From assembly GCF_001510655.1 (NCBI RefSeq), contig NZ_LMVC01000001.1, forward strand, positions 384,574 through 448,573: a stretch of DNA of 64,000 bases. Reading direction: 5' to 3'. This DNA comes from Fictibacillus sp. FJAT-27399 (GTDB taxonomy: Bacteria > Bacillota > Bacilli > Bacillales > Fictibacillaceae). Below the pieces are notes generated by a model. That model worked only from the letters and a program-made list of their open reading frames with translations, did no database searches and was not told the DNA's origin. The position numbers were made by a program, and so were the translations under genes. How positions within the stretch are numbered: the first letter of the stretch is position 1; each line of letters starts with the position of its first letter. Shown here piece after piece: positions 1-10,309 of the stretch.

Positions 1-911
1 GCAGGGTCAGGGGCTGCGATTATGACATCGCTGTGTTCACGAATTTTACCCAGGACCATTTGGACTATCATAAAGATATGGAGACGTATTTAAGAGCTAA
101 AGGGCTTCTGTTCGCTCAGCTCGGTAATACATACGCCGGGAATAAGGAAAAGATCGCCATCCTTAACAGGGATGACGAGGCTTCAAAAAAGTTCGAAAAA
201 ATGACAGCCGCCCAAATATTAACGTACGGTATTGAACAAAAAAGCGATATTATGGCGAAGGATATTAAGGTGACTGGAAAAGGAACCTCCTTTACTCTTG
301 TAACGCCGTTAGAAGAGAGGCCTGTTTCCATAAAACTAGTCGGTAAATTTTCGGTATACAACGTACTTGCTGCGATTTCAGCTACGCTTTTATCCGGTAT
401 TCCGATTGACTCTATTGTCAAAACCATGGAAAATATGAATGGTGTACCGGGGCGGTTTGAAACGGTTGATGCTGGCCAAAGCTTTACGGTAATCGTTGAC
501 TATGCCCATACACCTGACAGCCTCGAGAATGCACTTACAACCGTGAATGAATTTGCCGTTGGAAAAGTGATTTCTGTAGTAGGCTGCGGAGGAGACCGTG
601 ACCGGACTAAAAGGCCGCTGATGGCAAAGATTGCAGCAGAGCATTCGGATGTTGCCATCTTTACTTCCGATAATCCCAGGACAGAAGATCCGCTTGCGAT
701 ACTTGAGGATATGAAAGAAGGCGTTCAGGGCTACGAATACATCATTAAGCCAGACCGAAAAGATGCGATCACCTACGCGGTAGAAATCGCAGATGACAAT
801 GACATTATCCTGGTTGCCGGAAAAGGGCATGAAACCTACCAAATTATCGGAAAAGACGTTCTGGATTTTGATGACCGGAAAGTAGCTGCAGAAGCGATTG
901 GAGCGAAATAG
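1..911 (+). CDS. murE: UDP-MurNAc-tripeptide synthetase MurE (5'-truncated by window edge)
   Basis: Mur ligase that adds the third stem-peptide residue to UDP-MurNAc-L-Ala-D-Glu in the cytoplasm. The reading frame is open to the left edge, so the N-terminal part, including the ATP-binding GKT loop, lies outside the window. About 300 C-terminal residues remain. The central-domain motif [11 protein letters not shown] is read near 36-70, and the C-terminal ligase domain carries DNPR at 669-680. DNPR is the signature of enzymes that add meso-diaminopimelate rather than lysine, which fits a Bacillus-type wall. A GTG at 33 is internal, not the start, because family-conserved residues precede it in frame. 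murF follows after 2 bases. Confidence 0.97.
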   Translation, partial: RVRGCDYDIAVFTNFTQDHLDYHKDMETYLRAKGLLFAQLGNTYAGNKEKIAILNRDDEASKKFEKMTAAQILTYGIEQKSDIMAKDIKVTGKGTSFTLVTPLEERPVSIKLVGKFSVYNVLAAISATLLSGIPIDSIVKTMENMNGVPGRFETVDAGQSFTVIVDYAHTPDSLENALTTVNEFAVGKVISVVGCGGDRDRTKRPLMAKIAAEHSDVAIFTSDNPRTEDPLAILEDMKEGVQGYEYIIKPDRKDAITYAVEIADDNDIILVAGKGHETYQIIGKDVLDFDDRKVAAEAIGAK

Positions 912-913
912 CA

Positions 914-2296
914 ATGAAATTGGATTTAAAAGAATTAACAGGGATAGCTGTATCGACTACTGGAAACATTGAGAATACAGTGATTCATGAGGTAACCAAA
1001 GATTCAAGGCAATCTTCTCCGCAATCGCTGTACATCCCAATCTCTGGAGAGAAATTCGATGGACATCGTTTTTTAATGCAGGCCATTGAGCAGGGAGCTG
1101 TAGCCTCTCTTTGGAAAGAAGGTACACCCTTGCCAGAGGGGCTCGAAAGCTCGTTCCCTCTCCTTTATGTAAAAGATACGGTGGAATCTCTTCAGCAGAT
1201 GGCTAAGCTTTATTTAAGGAAAGTAAAGCCGGTCGTTATTGCTGTAACTGGTTCCAATGGGAAAACGACGACTAAGGATCTGCTGGAAGCTGTTGTTTCC
1301 ACGAGTTTTAAAACCCATAAAACACAAGGCAACTACAATAACCATATCGGCCTGCCTCTGACGATCCTGTCCATGGAAAACGACACTGAGGTTATCATTC
1401 TTGAAATGGGAATGAGCAATTTCGGAGAGATCTCATTACTTAGCAGATTGTCTGAACCTGATCTGGCGATTGTAACAAATATTGGAGAATCACATATCGA
1501 GTACCTCGGAAGCAGAGAAGGCATCGCAAAAGCTAAACTTGAGATTAAAGACGGCCTTAAAGAAAGCGGGCTGCTCATTGTTGATGGAGATGAACCTCTT
1601 CTTCAGCATCTGTCATCACCCAATATATTAAAATGTGGCTATGGTGAAGATTGCACGGTGAAGATCGTGAATCAAGATGGTGATGAGGATGGCTTCACAT
1701 TCGAGCTTGAAGGAGGGAACATGGTTTATTCTCTTCCGCTGCTCGGTACTCATAATGTTAAAAATGCAGCATATGCTATCGCAGTCGGCCATTATTTGAA
1801 CATTGAGGACAGCGCGATCAATGAGGGTTTGAAAAACCTGAAGCTGACCAACATGAGGCTGGAAAAATACCGCGGCTTGAATGGGGCGCTGCTGATCAAT
1901 GACGCATATAATGCCAGCCCTACAAGCATGGCGGCTGCTATAGAAGCTGTTAAAGGACTGCAGAATTATAAAAGAAAAGCCGTTGTACTGGGAGATATGT
2001 ATGAACTTGGTCCGACGGAAGAAAAGATGCACCGTGGCGTAGCAGAGTACATTGATGCTGAAATCACAGATGTTATCGCCATCGGAGAAAAAGGAAAGTG
2101 GATCGGCGAGGAAGTATTAAAAAAGGGTAAACCTGGGCTAAACGTCTCCATTTTCAACAAAAAAGAAGAGGCGTCTGATGCGATTCGCTCTCTGCTCTCG
2201 AAGGAGACGGCAGTTCTGTTTAAAGCATCACGCGGGATGGCGCTGGAGACCATCATTAAACCATTTATTGAGGATGTTCAGGAGGCAGGGAAATGA
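914..2296 (+). CDS. murF: UDP-MurNAc-tripeptide:D-Ala-D-Ala ligase MurF
   Basis: Adds D-Ala-D-Ala to UDP-MurNAc-tripeptide, completing the cytoplasmic UDP-MurNAc-pentapeptide. The protein has 460 residues, the usual family length. The Mur-ligase ATP loop GSNGKTTTK is at about residues 113-121, and the C-terminal domain has the [11 protein letters not shown] motif typical of MurF. The ATG lies 2 bases after the murE stop, and the end overlaps mraY by 4 bases (ATGA), so the genes are translationally coupled. In B. subtilis murF is not between murE and mraY; its place here matches the arrangement in many other bacteria and looks ancestral. Confidence 0.97.
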   Translation: MKLDLKELTGIAVSTTGNIENTVIHEVTKDSRQSSPQSLYIPISGEKFDGHRFLMQAIEQGAVASLWKEGTPLPEGLESSFPLLYVKDTVESLQQMAKLYLRKVKPVVIAVTGSNGKTTTKDLLEAVVSTSFKTHKTQGNYNNHIGLPLTILSMENDTEVIILEMGMSNFGEISLLSRLSEPDLAIVTNIGESHIEYLGSREGIAKAKLEIKDGLKESGLLIVDGDEPLLQHLSSPNILKCGYGEDCTVKIVNQDGDEDGFTFELEGGNMVYSLPLLGTHNVKNAAYAIAVGHYLNIEDSAINEGLKNLKLTNMRLEKYRGLNGALLINDAYNASPTSMAAAIEAVKGLQNYKRKAVVLGDMYELGPTEEKMHRGVAEYIDAEITDVIAIGEKGKWIGEEVLKKGKPGLNVSIFNKKEEASDAIRSLLSKETAVLFKASRGMALETIIKPFIEDVQEAGK

Positions 2297-3267
2297 TTGA
2301 ACAAGTATTACTATTTACCCTTCTTGCTTCTTTTCTAATTGCTGTTTTAAGCTCGCCATTTTTTATACCATTCTTACGAAGATTAAAGTTCGGGCAAAGC
2401 ATTCGGGAAGAAGGGCCGAAATCTCATCAGAAGAAGTCGGGTACACCAACAATGGGAGGCATTATTATTATCGTCGCCCTTTCGCTGGCTGCGTATATTA
2501 TGACTTTTAAATTCATTGGAATGAAGACGGAGACGTATTTGCTTCTTCTTGTAACAGTAGGTTACGGGATCGTAGGTTTTCTGGATGACTTTATCAAAGT
2601 CGTAAAAAAGAGGAATCTAGGGCTCACTTCCAGACAAAAGCTGGTAGGGCAGCTGGTTATTGCCGCAATCTTCTACATTGGACTTATTAAAACAGGTTTT
2701 TCAACAGAGATCAGTGTACCAGGGACGGATTTTTCCTTTGATGTTGGCTGGTTTTATCCCGTTCTTGTCGTCGTCATGCTGATAGGAGCTTCTAACGCGG
2801 TGAACCTAACGGATGGTCTCGATGGACTTCTTGCGGGAACAGCCGCCATTGCTTTTGGGGCATTCGCGGTTCTTGCTTCCAACCTCCACCACTATGAAAC
2901 TGCGTTGTTCTCAGTAGCTGTTGTCGGGGGCGTTCTCGGCTTTTTAGTTTTCAATGCCCATCCGGCAAAAGTTTTTATGGGTGATACAGGGTCGCTCGCT
3001 CTAGGGGGAGCCATAAGTGCTATTGCCATCATTTTGAAACTGGAACTTCTGCTTGTGATCATTGGCGGTGTGTTCGTTATCGAAACATTGTCGGTTATGC
3101 TTCAGGTTGCGTCATTTAAGACGAGAGGAAAACGAATCTTTAAGATGAGTCCTCTTCACCACCACTATGAACTCAGCGGCTGGTCGGAATGGAGAATAGT
3201 TGTAACCTTCTGGGGTGTCGGTTTGTTATTCGCTGCCCTTGGAATCTATTTAGAGGTGTGGGTATAA
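2293..3267 (+). CDS. mraY: Phospho-MurNAc-pentapeptide translocase MraY
   Basis: Polytopic membrane enzyme that transfers phospho-MurNAc-pentapeptide from UDP to undecaprenyl phosphate, making lipid I. It has 324 residues with about ten hydrophobic segments. Visible family motifs are the DD pair at about residues 98-99, NLTDGLDGL at about 171-179, [10 protein letters not shown] with the conserved Asp near 231, and the cytoplasmic histidine cluster HHHYE near 290. The start overlaps the murF stop. murD follows after one base. Confidence 0.98.
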   Translation: MIEQVLLFTLLASFLIAVLSSPFFIPFLRRLKFGQSIREEGPKSHQKKSGTPTMGGIIIIVALSLAAYIMTFKFIGMKTETYLLLLVTVGYGIVGFLDDFIKVVKKRNLGLTSRQKLVGQLVIAAIFYIGLIKTGFSTEISVPGTDFSFDVGWFYPVLVVVMLIGASNAVNLTDGLDGLLAGTAAIAFGAFAVLASNLHHYETALFSVAVVGGVLGFLVFNAHPAKVFMGDTGSLALGGAISAIAIILKLELLLVIIGGVFVIETLSVMLQVASFKTRGKRIFKMSPLHHHYELSGWSEWRIVVTFWGVGLLFAALGIYLEVWV

Positions 3268-3268
3268 A

Positions 3269-4621
3269 ATGAACGATATGAAAAATTTTCAAGGAAAACA
3301 TGTACTAGTTCTCGGCTTGGCTAAAAGCGGATTCGCTGCTGCCAAGCTGCTTAAGACTTATGGTGCGAACGTCGTCGTGAACGATCGAACGCCGATGGAA
3401 GAGAATGAACAAGCAAGAAAACTTTCAAGTGAAGGCTATGAAGTAGTCTGCGGGGATCATCCATTATCCTTATTGGACCGTCCGACAGACTTTGTTGTTA
3501 AAAATCCCGGAATTCCTTATACCAATCCGATTGTCAGTGAGGCGGTTAAACGCGGCATTCCTGTCATCACCGAGGTAGAAATCGCCGGAAAGGTATCCCG
3601 TGCTGAGATGATTGCCATTACGGGATCTAACGGAAAGACTACGACGACCACCCTGGTGGGAGAGATGCTAAAAAACAGCGGACGCAAACCTGTAGTTGCA
3701 GGTAACATCGGAACGGTTCTGTCTGAAGTGGCAGACAGGTCAAACGAATCAGATGTTATTGTTGCAGAATTGTCAAGTTTTCAATTGATGGGAACACAGT
3801 CGTATGCACCAAGAATCGCAGTTCTTCTTAATATTTTTGAGGCGCACCTGGATTATCACGGTTCACTTGCAGAGTATGCAGCAGCAAAGGGAAGGATTTT
3901 TGCCAACCAGAAAGAGAAAGACTTCGCGGTTTATAACGCGGATGACCTGAGAGTTTGTGAATTGGCTCAAAGCACAAAAGCGGTGAAGGTTCCCTTTTCT
4001 GTGACAAAAGAATGCCATGATGGAGCTTACATAAAAGATGGAAGCCTTTATTTTAGAGAAGAGAAAATCATCTCTTTGAGAGATATTGTTCTTCCTGGGC
4101 AGCACAACCTTGAGAATATTCTTGCCGCTGTTGCCGCTTCGAAGCTAGCTGGAGCGAATAATGAACAGATTCAGGAAACGTTAAATACATTTACCGGTGT
4201 CAAGCACCGCCTGCAGTACGTAGCGGAGGTCAACGGCAGGAAATTTTATAACGATTCAAAAGCTACCAATATACTGGCTACCCAAAAAGCCATTTCTGCG
4301 TTTGAGCAAAAAATTATTCTTCTTGCCGGCGGATTGGACAGAGGGAACGAATTTGATGATTTGATCCCGCAGCTGAAACAAGTGAAGTCGATCATTTTAT
4401 TTGGCCAAACAGCGCCTAAGCTGCAGCGAGCTGCAAAAGACGCCGGAATAGAAGATATTAAACTTGTTGATAATGTGGAGGAAGCCGTTCCTGCCGCATA
4501 TCAGAATTCTTCTGAAGGCGATATTATCCTTCTATCCCCGGCTTGCGCGAGCTGGGACCAGTTTAAAACTTTTGAACAAAGAGGGGACATCTTTATCAAC
4601 TCTGTGCATAAACTTAAGTAG
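3269..4621 (+). CDS. murD: UDP-MurNAc-L-alanine:D-glutamate ligase MurD
   Basis: Cytoplasmic ATP-dependent ligase that adds D-glutamate to UDP-MurNAc-L-Ala. It has 450 residues, normal for the family. The N-terminal Rossmann-like domain starts with [10 protein letters not shown]. The ATP loop [10 protein letters not shown] is at about residues 119-128, and the C-terminal motif NDSKATN is at about 328-334. It sits in the usual slot between mraY and the FtsW-family gene. The 56 bases to spoVE hold no clear terminator. Confidence 0.98.
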   Translation: MNDMKNFQGKHVLVLGLAKSGFAAAKLLKTYGANVVVNDRTPMEENEQARKLSSEGYEVVCGDHPLSLLDRPTDFVVKNPGIPYTNPIVSEAVKRGIPVITEVEIAGKVSRAEMIAITGSNGKTTTTTLVGEMLKNSGRKPVVAGNIGTVLSEVADRSNESDVIVAELSSFQLMGTQSYAPRIAVLLNIFEAHLDYHGSLAEYAAAKGRIFANQKEKDFAVYNADDLRVCELAQSTKAVKVPFSVTKECHDGAYIKDGSLYFREEKIISLRDIVLPGQHNLENILAAVAASKLAGANNEQIQETLNTFTGVKHRLQYVAEVNGRKFYNDSKATNILATQKAISAFEQKIILLAGGLDRGNEFDDLIPQLKQVKSIILFGQTAPKLQRAAKDAGIEDIKLVDNVEEAVPAAYQNSSEGDIILLSPACASWDQFKTFEQRGDIFINSVHKLK

Positions 4622-4677
4622 AGTTTGTACATGCTGGTTTTGGAACGAGCAAATACAGAAGAGTTGAGGTGTTTCTT

Positions 4678-5778
4678 TTGCCTGCGACACGAACAACACC
4701 GGATATTATTTTAATTGGCACGACATTGCTTCTATTATCCATAGGCATTATTATGGTTTACAGCGCCAGTGCGGATTGGGCACTTGTAAAGTTCAACGAT
4801 CCGTTCTTCTTCGCTAAACGGCAGCTTCTGTTTGCCGGAGTCGGAGTGGCAGCTATGTTTTTTATTATGAATGTCAATTATATGACCTGGCGTACTTGGG
4901 CAAAGATCCTCTTAGTCATATGTTTTGTTTTGCTGGTAGGCGTGCTCATCCCAGGAGTGGGAATGGTGCGGGGGGGCGCAAGAAGCTGGATTGGAGTGGG
5001 AGCCTTTTCCATCCAGCCCTCAGAATTTATGAAACTTGCAATGATTACTTTTCTGGCTAAATATTTAGCAGAACATCAAAAAAAGATAACGTCCTTTAAG
5101 AAGGGCTTGCTGCCCACATTAGGCCTTGTTATGCTGGCGTTCGCGATGATCATGCTGCAGCCCGATCTCGGTACAGGTTCTGTCATGGTAGGAACGAGCA
5201 TCGTTATGATCTTTGTAGCCGGTGCAAGAATCTCCCACTTTGTAGGACTAGGGTTCGTCGGGCTTGTGGGATTCGCAGGTCTGATCATATCAGCCCCATA
5301 CCGGATTAAGCGGATTACCTCCTTTTTGGATCCATGGAGTGACGAGCTTGGAAGCGGATTTCAGATCATTCAATCTCTGTATTCATTGGGTCCCGGCGGA
5401 TTGATGGGGCTCGGACTTGGTGAGAGCAGACAAAAGTTTGGTTACCTTCCAGAACCACAGACGGACTTTATCTTTGCGATTCTATCAGAGGAGCTTGGAT
5501 TTATTGGCGGTGCATTGGTCTTGCTGCTTTTTAGCATCCTTCTGTGGAGGGGAGTCAGAATTGCACTCGGCGCGCCTGATTTGTTCGGAAGCTTTCTGGC
5601 AATTGGTATTATTGGAATGGTTGCTATTCAAGTAATGATTAACATCGGAGTAGTCACAGGTCTTATGCCGGTCACAGGGATCACTCTTCCACTGATCAGC
5701 TATGGGGGATCATCACTGACTCTCATGCTTGCATCGATCGGGGTTCTGCTGAACATCAGCCGATATGCCAAGTATTAA
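4678..5778 (+). CDS. spoVE: SEDS-family sporulation protein SpoVE (FtsW paralogue)
   Basis: Multi-pass membrane protein of the FtsW/RodA/SpoVE (SEDS) family of glycan polymerases and lipid II-handling proteins; SpoVE builds the spore cortex. I place the start at the TTG at 4678, because the Shine-Dalgarno GAGGTG (about 4667-4671) lies just upstream and contains the alternative in-frame GTG at 4669. From the TTG the protein has 366 residues, equal to B. subtilis SpoVE. About ten transmembrane segments are visible, with the family motifs QPDLGTG, PEPQTDFIFAILSEELGF and the C-terminal GITLPLISYGGSS. The sequence is much closer to SpoVE than to the vegetative FtsW, but the separation rests on my recall of the B. 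subtilis sequence. Confidence 0.92.
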   Translation: MPATRTTPDIILIGTTLLLLSIGIIMVYSASADWALVKFNDPFFFAKRQLLFAGVGVAAMFFIMNVNYMTWRTWAKILLVICFVLLVGVLIPGVGMVRGGARSWIGVGAFSIQPSEFMKLAMITFLAKYLAEHQKKITSFKKGLLPTLGLVMLAFAMIMLQPDLGTGSVMVGTSIVMIFVAGARISHFVGLGFVGLVGFAGLIISAPYRIKRITSFLDPWSDELGSGFQIIQSLYSLGPGGLMGLGLGESRQKFGYLPEPQTDFIFAILSEELGFIGGALVLLLFSILLWRGVRIALGAPDLFGSFLAIGIIGMVAIQVMINIGVVTGLMPVTGITLPLISYGGSSLTLMLASIGVLLNISRYAKY

Positions 5779-5874
5779 GCAGCGTCTTACATGCTGAATT
5801 TTATGGACAAAGAAGTGAAACAGCTGGAAGTACAGTGTCCTCACAGCGGTTTTAGCTTATTTGTCTCTCGCATG

Positions 5875-5910
5875 CCCTGTCAGTGTGGTGACAGGGTTTG
5901 TATTATTTTT
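5875..5910 (+). terminator. Possible intrinsic terminator between spoVE and murG
   Basis: CCCTGTCA (5875-5882) pairs perfectly with TGACAGGG (5889-5896) around a 6-base loop and is followed by a broken T tract (TTTGTATTATTTTT). The stem is short but GC-balanced. It could partly stop transcription inside the otherwise continuous wall operon. No clear promoter is seen between it and murG at 5934. Confidence 0.5.
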
Positions 5911-5933
5911 AATCAGTTTTACGGAGGTGCTTT

Positions 5934-7037
5934 ATGAGAATTGTGTTAAGCGGCGGAGGTACGGGAGGACATATTTATCCTGCTCTTGCGCTTGCAAATG
6001 AGATTAAGAAACTTCATCCGGATGCGGAGATTTTATATATCGGTACAGAAAAAGGGCTTGAGAGCAAGCTCGTTCCGAGGGAAAACATCCCTTTTAAAAG
6101 TATTCATATTACAGGCTTTAAAAGAAGTCTTTCAATGGAAAACGCAAAAACGGTCATGCGCTTTTTAAAAGGTGTTTCCCGCTGCAAGAAAATCATGAAG
6201 GAATTTAAGCCGGACGTTGTAGTGGGCACAGGAGGATATGTTTGCGGACCAGTCGTATATGCGGCGAGCAGCCTGAAGATTCCTTCGCTGATCCATGAAC
6301 AGAACAGTGTCCCAGGCCTGACAAACAAGTTTCTTAGCAAGTATGTTAAGAAAATTGCGATCTCATTTGAAGAGAGCGCAAGTTATTTCCCTCAGGAAAA
6401 AGTTGTTTTCACTGGGAATCCCAGAGCTTCTGAGGTCATTGGAACTGACGGTGCAAAAGGAAGACAATCATTGAACCTCGATCCGGAGAAGAAAACAGTA
6501 TTGATTGTAGGGGGAAGCCGGGGAGCCCGCCCAATCAATGAAGCGTTTCTAGATGTGCTTACAGAAGCAGAGAAGAAGAGCTATCAATTCGTCTATGTTA
6601 CAGGTGACGTGCATCATGAGAACGTCCTGAAGGCGGTCAGCCAGTCAGGAAGCCCGGCGAATGTGACCATTGTTCCTTTTGTTCACAACATGCCCGAACT
6701 TCTTGCAGGTGTTGACCTTGTGGTTGCGCGGGCAGGGGCCACATCTATCGCGGAATTGACGGCGCTTGGAATTCCTAGTATTTTAATACCGAGCCCATAC
6801 GTGACCAATAATCATCAGGAAAAGAACGCGAGAGCTCTTGAACAGAACGGAGCGGCTGTTGTGATTCTTGAAAAAGATATGAATGGTTCATTGCTTCTTG
6901 AAGAAGTGGACAATATCTTGCTTAACCAGGAGAACTGGGAACGAATGCACCAGGCTTCAAAAGAACTGGGTATGCCAGGGGCTGCAGCGAATGTGGTAAA
7001 GCTGATGGAAAATATTAAACATACTTCTGCGAAATAA
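5934..7037 (+). CDS. murG: Undecaprenyl-PP-MurNAc-pentapeptide GlcNAc transferase MurG
   Basis: Membrane-associated GT-B glycosyltransferase that adds GlcNAc to lipid I, giving lipid II. It has 367 residues. The N-terminal glycine-rich loop [15 protein letters not shown] is at about residues 7-21, and the donor-binding region contains [11 protein letters not shown] and the C-terminal [12 protein letters not shown]. The ATG at 5934 follows a strong GGAGGTG about 5 bases upstream. A possible terminator lies upstream, so expression may differ from that of spoVE. Confidence 0.98.
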   Translation: MRIVLSGGGTGGHIYPALALANEIKKLHPDAEILYIGTEKGLESKLVPRENIPFKSIHITGFKRSLSMENAKTVMRFLKGVSRCKKIMKEFKPDVVVGTGGYVCGPVVYAASSLKIPSLIHEQNSVPGLTNKFLSKYVKKIAISFEESASYFPQEKVVFTGNPRASEVIGTDGAKGRQSLNLDPEKKTVLIVGGSRGARPINEAFLDVLTEAEKKSYQFVYVTGDVHHENVLKAVSQSGSPANVTIVPFVHNMPELLAGVDLVVARAGATSIAELTALGIPSILIPSPYVTNNHQEKNARALEQNGAAVVILEKDMNGSLLLEEVDNILLNQENWERMHQASKELGMPGAAANVVKLMENIKHTSAK

Positions 7038-7082
7038 TATAAAATATGATAATAGATTTTGTGTGATATAGGGGGGATTTTT

Positions 7083-7991
7083 TTGAATAAACTGGCAGAT
7101 CAACTGCGGAATGAAAACTTAGGTAAAGTTTTGGAAAATGAGCCGCTGAAAAACCATACTACATTAAAAATCGGAGGGCCTGCAGATCTTTTTTTTGAGC
7201 CGAACAATACAGACTCTCTTAAAAAAGCAATGGAATACATTAAAGCAGCAGGTGTACCTTTCCGTCCGATCGGCCGAGGATCAAACTTGCTCGTATCGGA
7301 TGAAGGAATCGAAGGAGTCGTCATAAAGCTGGGTGACGGTCTAGACAGCCTTGAACAAAATGGGGGCGAGTTTAGGATTGGAGGGGGGTATTCCCTCGTC
7401 AAACTGGCTACCGTTCTATCCCGCGAAGGATACTCAGGACTTGAATTTTCCGCAGGAATTCCAGGATCTCTCGGCGGAGCCGTATTCATGAACGCCGGAG
7501 CTCATGGATCAGACATGTCAAAAATCTTGAAAGAAGCATTGGTCCTCTTTCCCGATGGGGAGTTGAAATGGCTCACCAATGAAGAAATGGAGTTCTCTTA
7601 TCGTACCTCAGTACTACAGAAAACCGGCGGGATCTGCGTGGAAGCCGTTCTGCTTCTTGAAAAAGGCGACAGAGAAACCATAATGGCTGAACTGAAAAAG
7701 AATAAGGACTACCGCAGAAATACACAGCCTTGGAACTATCCATGCTGCGGCAGCGTATTTAGGAATCCTCTTCCGAATTATGCGGGCCAGCTTATTGAAT
7801 CCTCTGGTTTAAAAGGAACAACTGTCGGGGGTGCACAGATCTCTGACATGCATGCTAACTTTATTGTAAACACTGGAAATGCCAAAGCGAAAGATGTCCT
7901 GGATCTGATCTCGCTGATCCAGAAAAAGATCAAAGAACTGCACAATATCGATATCGAGACCGAAGTGGAGATAATCGGCAGAAAAAGCTAA
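7083..7991 (+). CDS. murB: UDP-N-acetylenolpyruvoylglucosamine reductase MurB
   Basis: FAD-dependent reductase making UDP-MurNAc from enolpyruvyl-UDP-GlcNAc with NADPH. The start is taken as the TTG at 7083, just after a GGGGGGAT Shine-Dalgarno (7071-7077); the upstream in-frame TTG at 7059 has no ribosome binding site and would add eight unrelated residues. From 7083 the protein has 302 residues. FAD-binding motifs GRGSNLLVSD and SGIPGSLGGAVFMNAGAHG are present, and CCGSVFRNP matches the type IIb catalytic region. It lies between murG and divIB as in B. subtilis. Confidence 0.96.
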   Translation: MNKLADQLRNENLGKVLENEPLKNHTTLKIGGPADLFFEPNNTDSLKKAMEYIKAAGVPFRPIGRGSNLLVSDEGIEGVVIKLGDGLDSLEQNGGEFRIGGGYSLVKLATVLSREGYSGLEFSAGIPGSLGGAVFMNAGAHGSDMSKILKEALVLFPDGELKWLTNEEMEFSYRTSVLQKTGGICVEAVLLLEKGDRETIMAELKKNKDYRRNTQPWNYPCCGSVFRNPLPNYAGQLIESSGLKGTTVGGAQISDMHANFIVNTGNAKAKDVLDLISLIQKKIKELHNIDIETEVEIIGRKS

Positions 7992-8019
7992 AAAATGCCA
8001 CATCGTTCACGTTAACTTA

Positions 8020-8028
8020 TGTTATAAT
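8020..8028 (+). promoter_or_regulatory. Candidate extended -10 promoter upstream of divIB
   Basis: TGTTATAAT gives an extended -10 (TG, one base, then a perfect TATAAT at 8023-8028) in the 164-base gap between murB and divIB. No good -35 lies at the standard distance, which is tolerable for extended -10 promoters. It would give divIB-ylxW-ylxX-sbp a start of their own in addition to read-through. Confidence 0.45.
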
Positions 8029-8155
8029 TTAATAGACATAAATCGGACTGGATGGTTCCTATTGGAGAAGGAGAATAGCTTGCATAGCTGTTTTCCTTTC
8101 TCTTTACATATGAAGGATGGTATTCAGTTATTTGTATTTACACGGGGGAAAGGAA

Positions 8156-8935
8156 ATGGACAAGGAAAAAGTTGTTACGATTGAAGACCGCATTCCCAAA
8201 TTAAAAACGCAGCGCAAACAAAAAACAAACAGAAGAATGATTATTTACTTGTCCCTTTTCTTTTTGCTGATATTGGTATTTGTCTATTTCCAATCCAGTT
8301 TCAGTGACATAAAAAAGATAACCGTGAGCGGGAACGAAAACATCAGCGACCAAGCCATTATTAAAGCGGCTAAAATCAGCCCTCACACCTCTTTTCTGAA
8401 CCTGTCGGATGAAGACATTCAAAAAGGCATACTAAAAATGGGGGAGATCTCCTCTGTTGATGTACATAAAAAGTTCTACAATCATCTCATCATAGAAGTG
8501 AAGGAATTTCATAGAGTAGGCTATCTGAAGGAAAATGGAAAATATTATCCTGTTCTCGAAAGCGGGAAACTCCTTGCTGGTATGAAAAAGGGCTCGTTGC
8601 CAGTAAACGCACCAATCATCACAGACTGGAAGGACCGGAAGCTCTTGAAACCTATGGCGAAGGAACTCGGCAAGCTGACGAAAGGGATCGCCCACCGTAT
8701 TTCTGAGATTCAATTAGATACTGAAAGCAAGGACGGCAATCGAATCATTCTTTATATGACAGACGGTTACGAAGTCAGGTCCTCGATCACCCATTTTGCC
8801 AGAAAAATGGAGGCTTACCCATCCATCGTACAGCAGCTGGGACCTCATCAAAAAGGGGTTATCAATATGGATGTCAGCACGTATTTCCATGAATTCGGCA
8901 AAGAGGAGGCACCTAAGAGTGAAACCGACAGGTAA
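8156..8935 (+). CDS. divIB: Cell division protein DivIB (FtsQ family)
   Basis: Single-pass divisome protein that works with DivIC and FtsL to control septal wall synthesis. The start is the ATG at 8156 behind GGGGGAAAGGAA; an in-frame GTG at 8117 lacks a ribosome binding site. The 259-residue protein has a basic cytoplasmic tail (residues 1-27), one membrane segment (about 28-45), then the external POTRA domain starting at IKKITVSGNENIS. The end overlaps the ylxW start by 17 bases. Position upstream of ylxW-ylxX-sbp-ftsA-ftsZ matches B. subtilis. Confidence 0.93.
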   Translation: MDKEKVVTIEDRIPKLKTQRKQKTNRRMIIYLSLFFLLILVFVYFQSSFSDIKKITVSGNENISDQAIIKAAKISPHTSFLNLSDEDIQKGILKMGEISSVDVHKKFYNHLIIEVKEFHRVGYLKENGKYYPVLESGKLLAGMKKGSLPVNAPIITDWKDRKLLKPMAKELGKLTKGIAHRISEIQLDTESKDGNRIILYMTDGYEVRSSITHFARKMEAYPSIVQQLGPHQKGVINMDVSTYFHEFGKEEAPKSETDR

Positions 8936-9611
8936 GTATGTTTTCTTTTCGATCATCATGCTCGTGACAGGCTTTTTTCTATCGTACTCCTATCAAATTA
9001 CGAAAAAGGAAGCAGCGACTCATGAAACGAACAGCCAGTGGAAACAAGAGGATGGTTTGAGAAGCGGTATATTGAGAACCCAAAAGACTAACCGGAAATT
9101 GAACGGGGAATTAAAAAAAATTCAGCTTCAAATTCAAAAAAGAGAAAACAAACTAGCGGATCAGGAGAAGAAATCCTATAACTTAGTTGAAGACCTGAAA
9201 AAAATGAGGAAAGTAGTTGGAAGCGTTAAAGTTAAGGGTCCAGGAATTGAAGTAACCCTCTCGGACTCATCTTATGTTCCAGATGGTGAGAATCCCAATA
9301 ATTATATTGTTCATGAAGAGCACATTCGAAGCGTGATCTACGAAATGCTTGTTTCAGGAGCGGAAGCTGTTGCTGTTAACGGACAAAGGATTTCCCACAG
9401 CAGCTATATCACATGCGTGGGTCCGGTCGTCAGCGTAGACGGCAATCAATATCCAGCTCCTTTTACCATTACAGCGATCGGAGATAAGTCAATAATGGAA
9501 AAATCGTTGAATTTATCTGTAGTCAATGATCTCGTCAATGATGGCATTGAAGTTAGAGTAGCGACAAAGGATGGAATTACGATGGATCCTTATTTAAGCA
9601 AAGAGGGATGA
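8919..9611 (+). CDS. ylxW: DUF881 membrane protein YlxW
   Basis: Member of the DUF881 family encoded in division clusters; its biochemical role is not established. The start is a GTG at 8919 with AGGAGG at 8904-8909, inside the end of divIB. The 230-residue product has an N-terminal membrane anchor (about residues 8-25), a charged coiled-coil stretch (about 45-95), then the DUF881 domain containing GPGIEVTLSD and the AVAVNGQRIS motif. The ylxX start overlaps its stop by 4 bases. It is a paralogue of the next gene. Confidence 0.85.
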   Translation: MKPTGKYVFFSIIMLVTGFFLSYSYQITKKEAATHETNSQWKQEDGLRSGILRTQKTNRKLNGELKKIQLQIQKRENKLADQEKKSYNLVEDLKKMRKVVGSVKVKGPGIEVTLSDSSYVPDGENPNNYIVHEEHIRSVIYEMLVSGAEAVAVNGQRISHSSYITCVGPVVSVDGNQYPAPFTITAIGDKSIMEKSLNLSVVNDLVNDGIEVRVATKDGITMDPYLSKEG

Positions 9612-10309
9612 GCCAATTGAACAACAAAAGAAAAGCAATATTCGCCGGCGTTGCCTGCATTCTGGGCGTAATGCTGGCCATTCAGTTTCAGACAACCAAC
9701 AATCCCATAACAAGAGACACAAGAGATACGTGGGAACTCCGTGCGGACTTGGAAAAAGAGAAACAGCGCCAGCAGGATCTAAACAATGAAATCAAAAAGT
9801 ATCAGGATCTTTTAGATGATTATGAACAATCACGAAAGAAGGAAAAAACAGAGGCGATGGAAAAAGCGCTTAATGACTTAAAAGAGGCGGCAGGTTTGAC
9901 AGAAGTGAGCGGACAAGGAATTCTGATCACCATCGAACCCTTTAATGAAGGAGAAGCGCCAAAACTCTATCCGGAATTGATCAGAAGGCTGATCAATGAA
10001 CTGAACAGATATGAAGCAAAGGATATTTCAGTGGATGGCCAGCGAATCATCTCGACTACACCGATCAGGGAAGTCAATGGTGAAACCTACATAAATAACC
10101 AGCCGCTCGGCTCGTTTCCTATTGAAATCAAAGTATTATCAGATGATGCCCAAAAACTTCAAAATAAAATTATTGCTTCGCAATCTGCGGAAGATTTTGT
10201 GAGGGAGAACCTATACATTGATTCTAAGCCACAAAACCAGCTGACACTGCCCGCTTACGATAAACCCATCCGTGTAAAATACATGAAGCAGGCAAAGGAG
10301 GAATTATAA
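9608..10309 (+). CDS. ylxX: DUF881 membrane protein YlxX
   Basis: Second DUF881 protein of the pair, 233 residues, with the same build as YlxW: membrane anchor (about residues 9-26), coiled coil (about 40-90) and a DUF881 domain with GQGILITIEP and ISVDGQRIIST. The function is unknown; the family is found next to ftsA/ftsZ and may lie on the outer face of the membrane near the divisome, which is inference from position. The start overlaps ylxW (ATGA), and its last base is the first base of sbp. An internal TTG at 9617 is a less likely start. Confidence 0.85.
   Translation: MSQLNNKRKAIFAGVACILGVMLAIQFQTTNNPITRDTRDTWELRADLEKEKQRQQDLNNEIKKYQDLLDDYEQSRKKEKTEAMEKALNDLKEAAGLTEVSGQGILITIEPFNEGEAPKLYPELIRRLINELNRYEAKDISVDGQRIISTTPIREVNGETYINNQPLGSFPIEIKVLSDDAQKLQNKIIASQSAEDFVRENLYIDSKPQNQLTLPAYDKPIRVKYMKQAKEEL

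Noticed and set aside
4464-4667. A 67-codon frame across the end of murD, possibly a small membrane gene before spoVE
   Set aside because: Mostly inside murD in another frame, no ribosome binding site, and it ends in the spoVE Shine-Dalgarno region.
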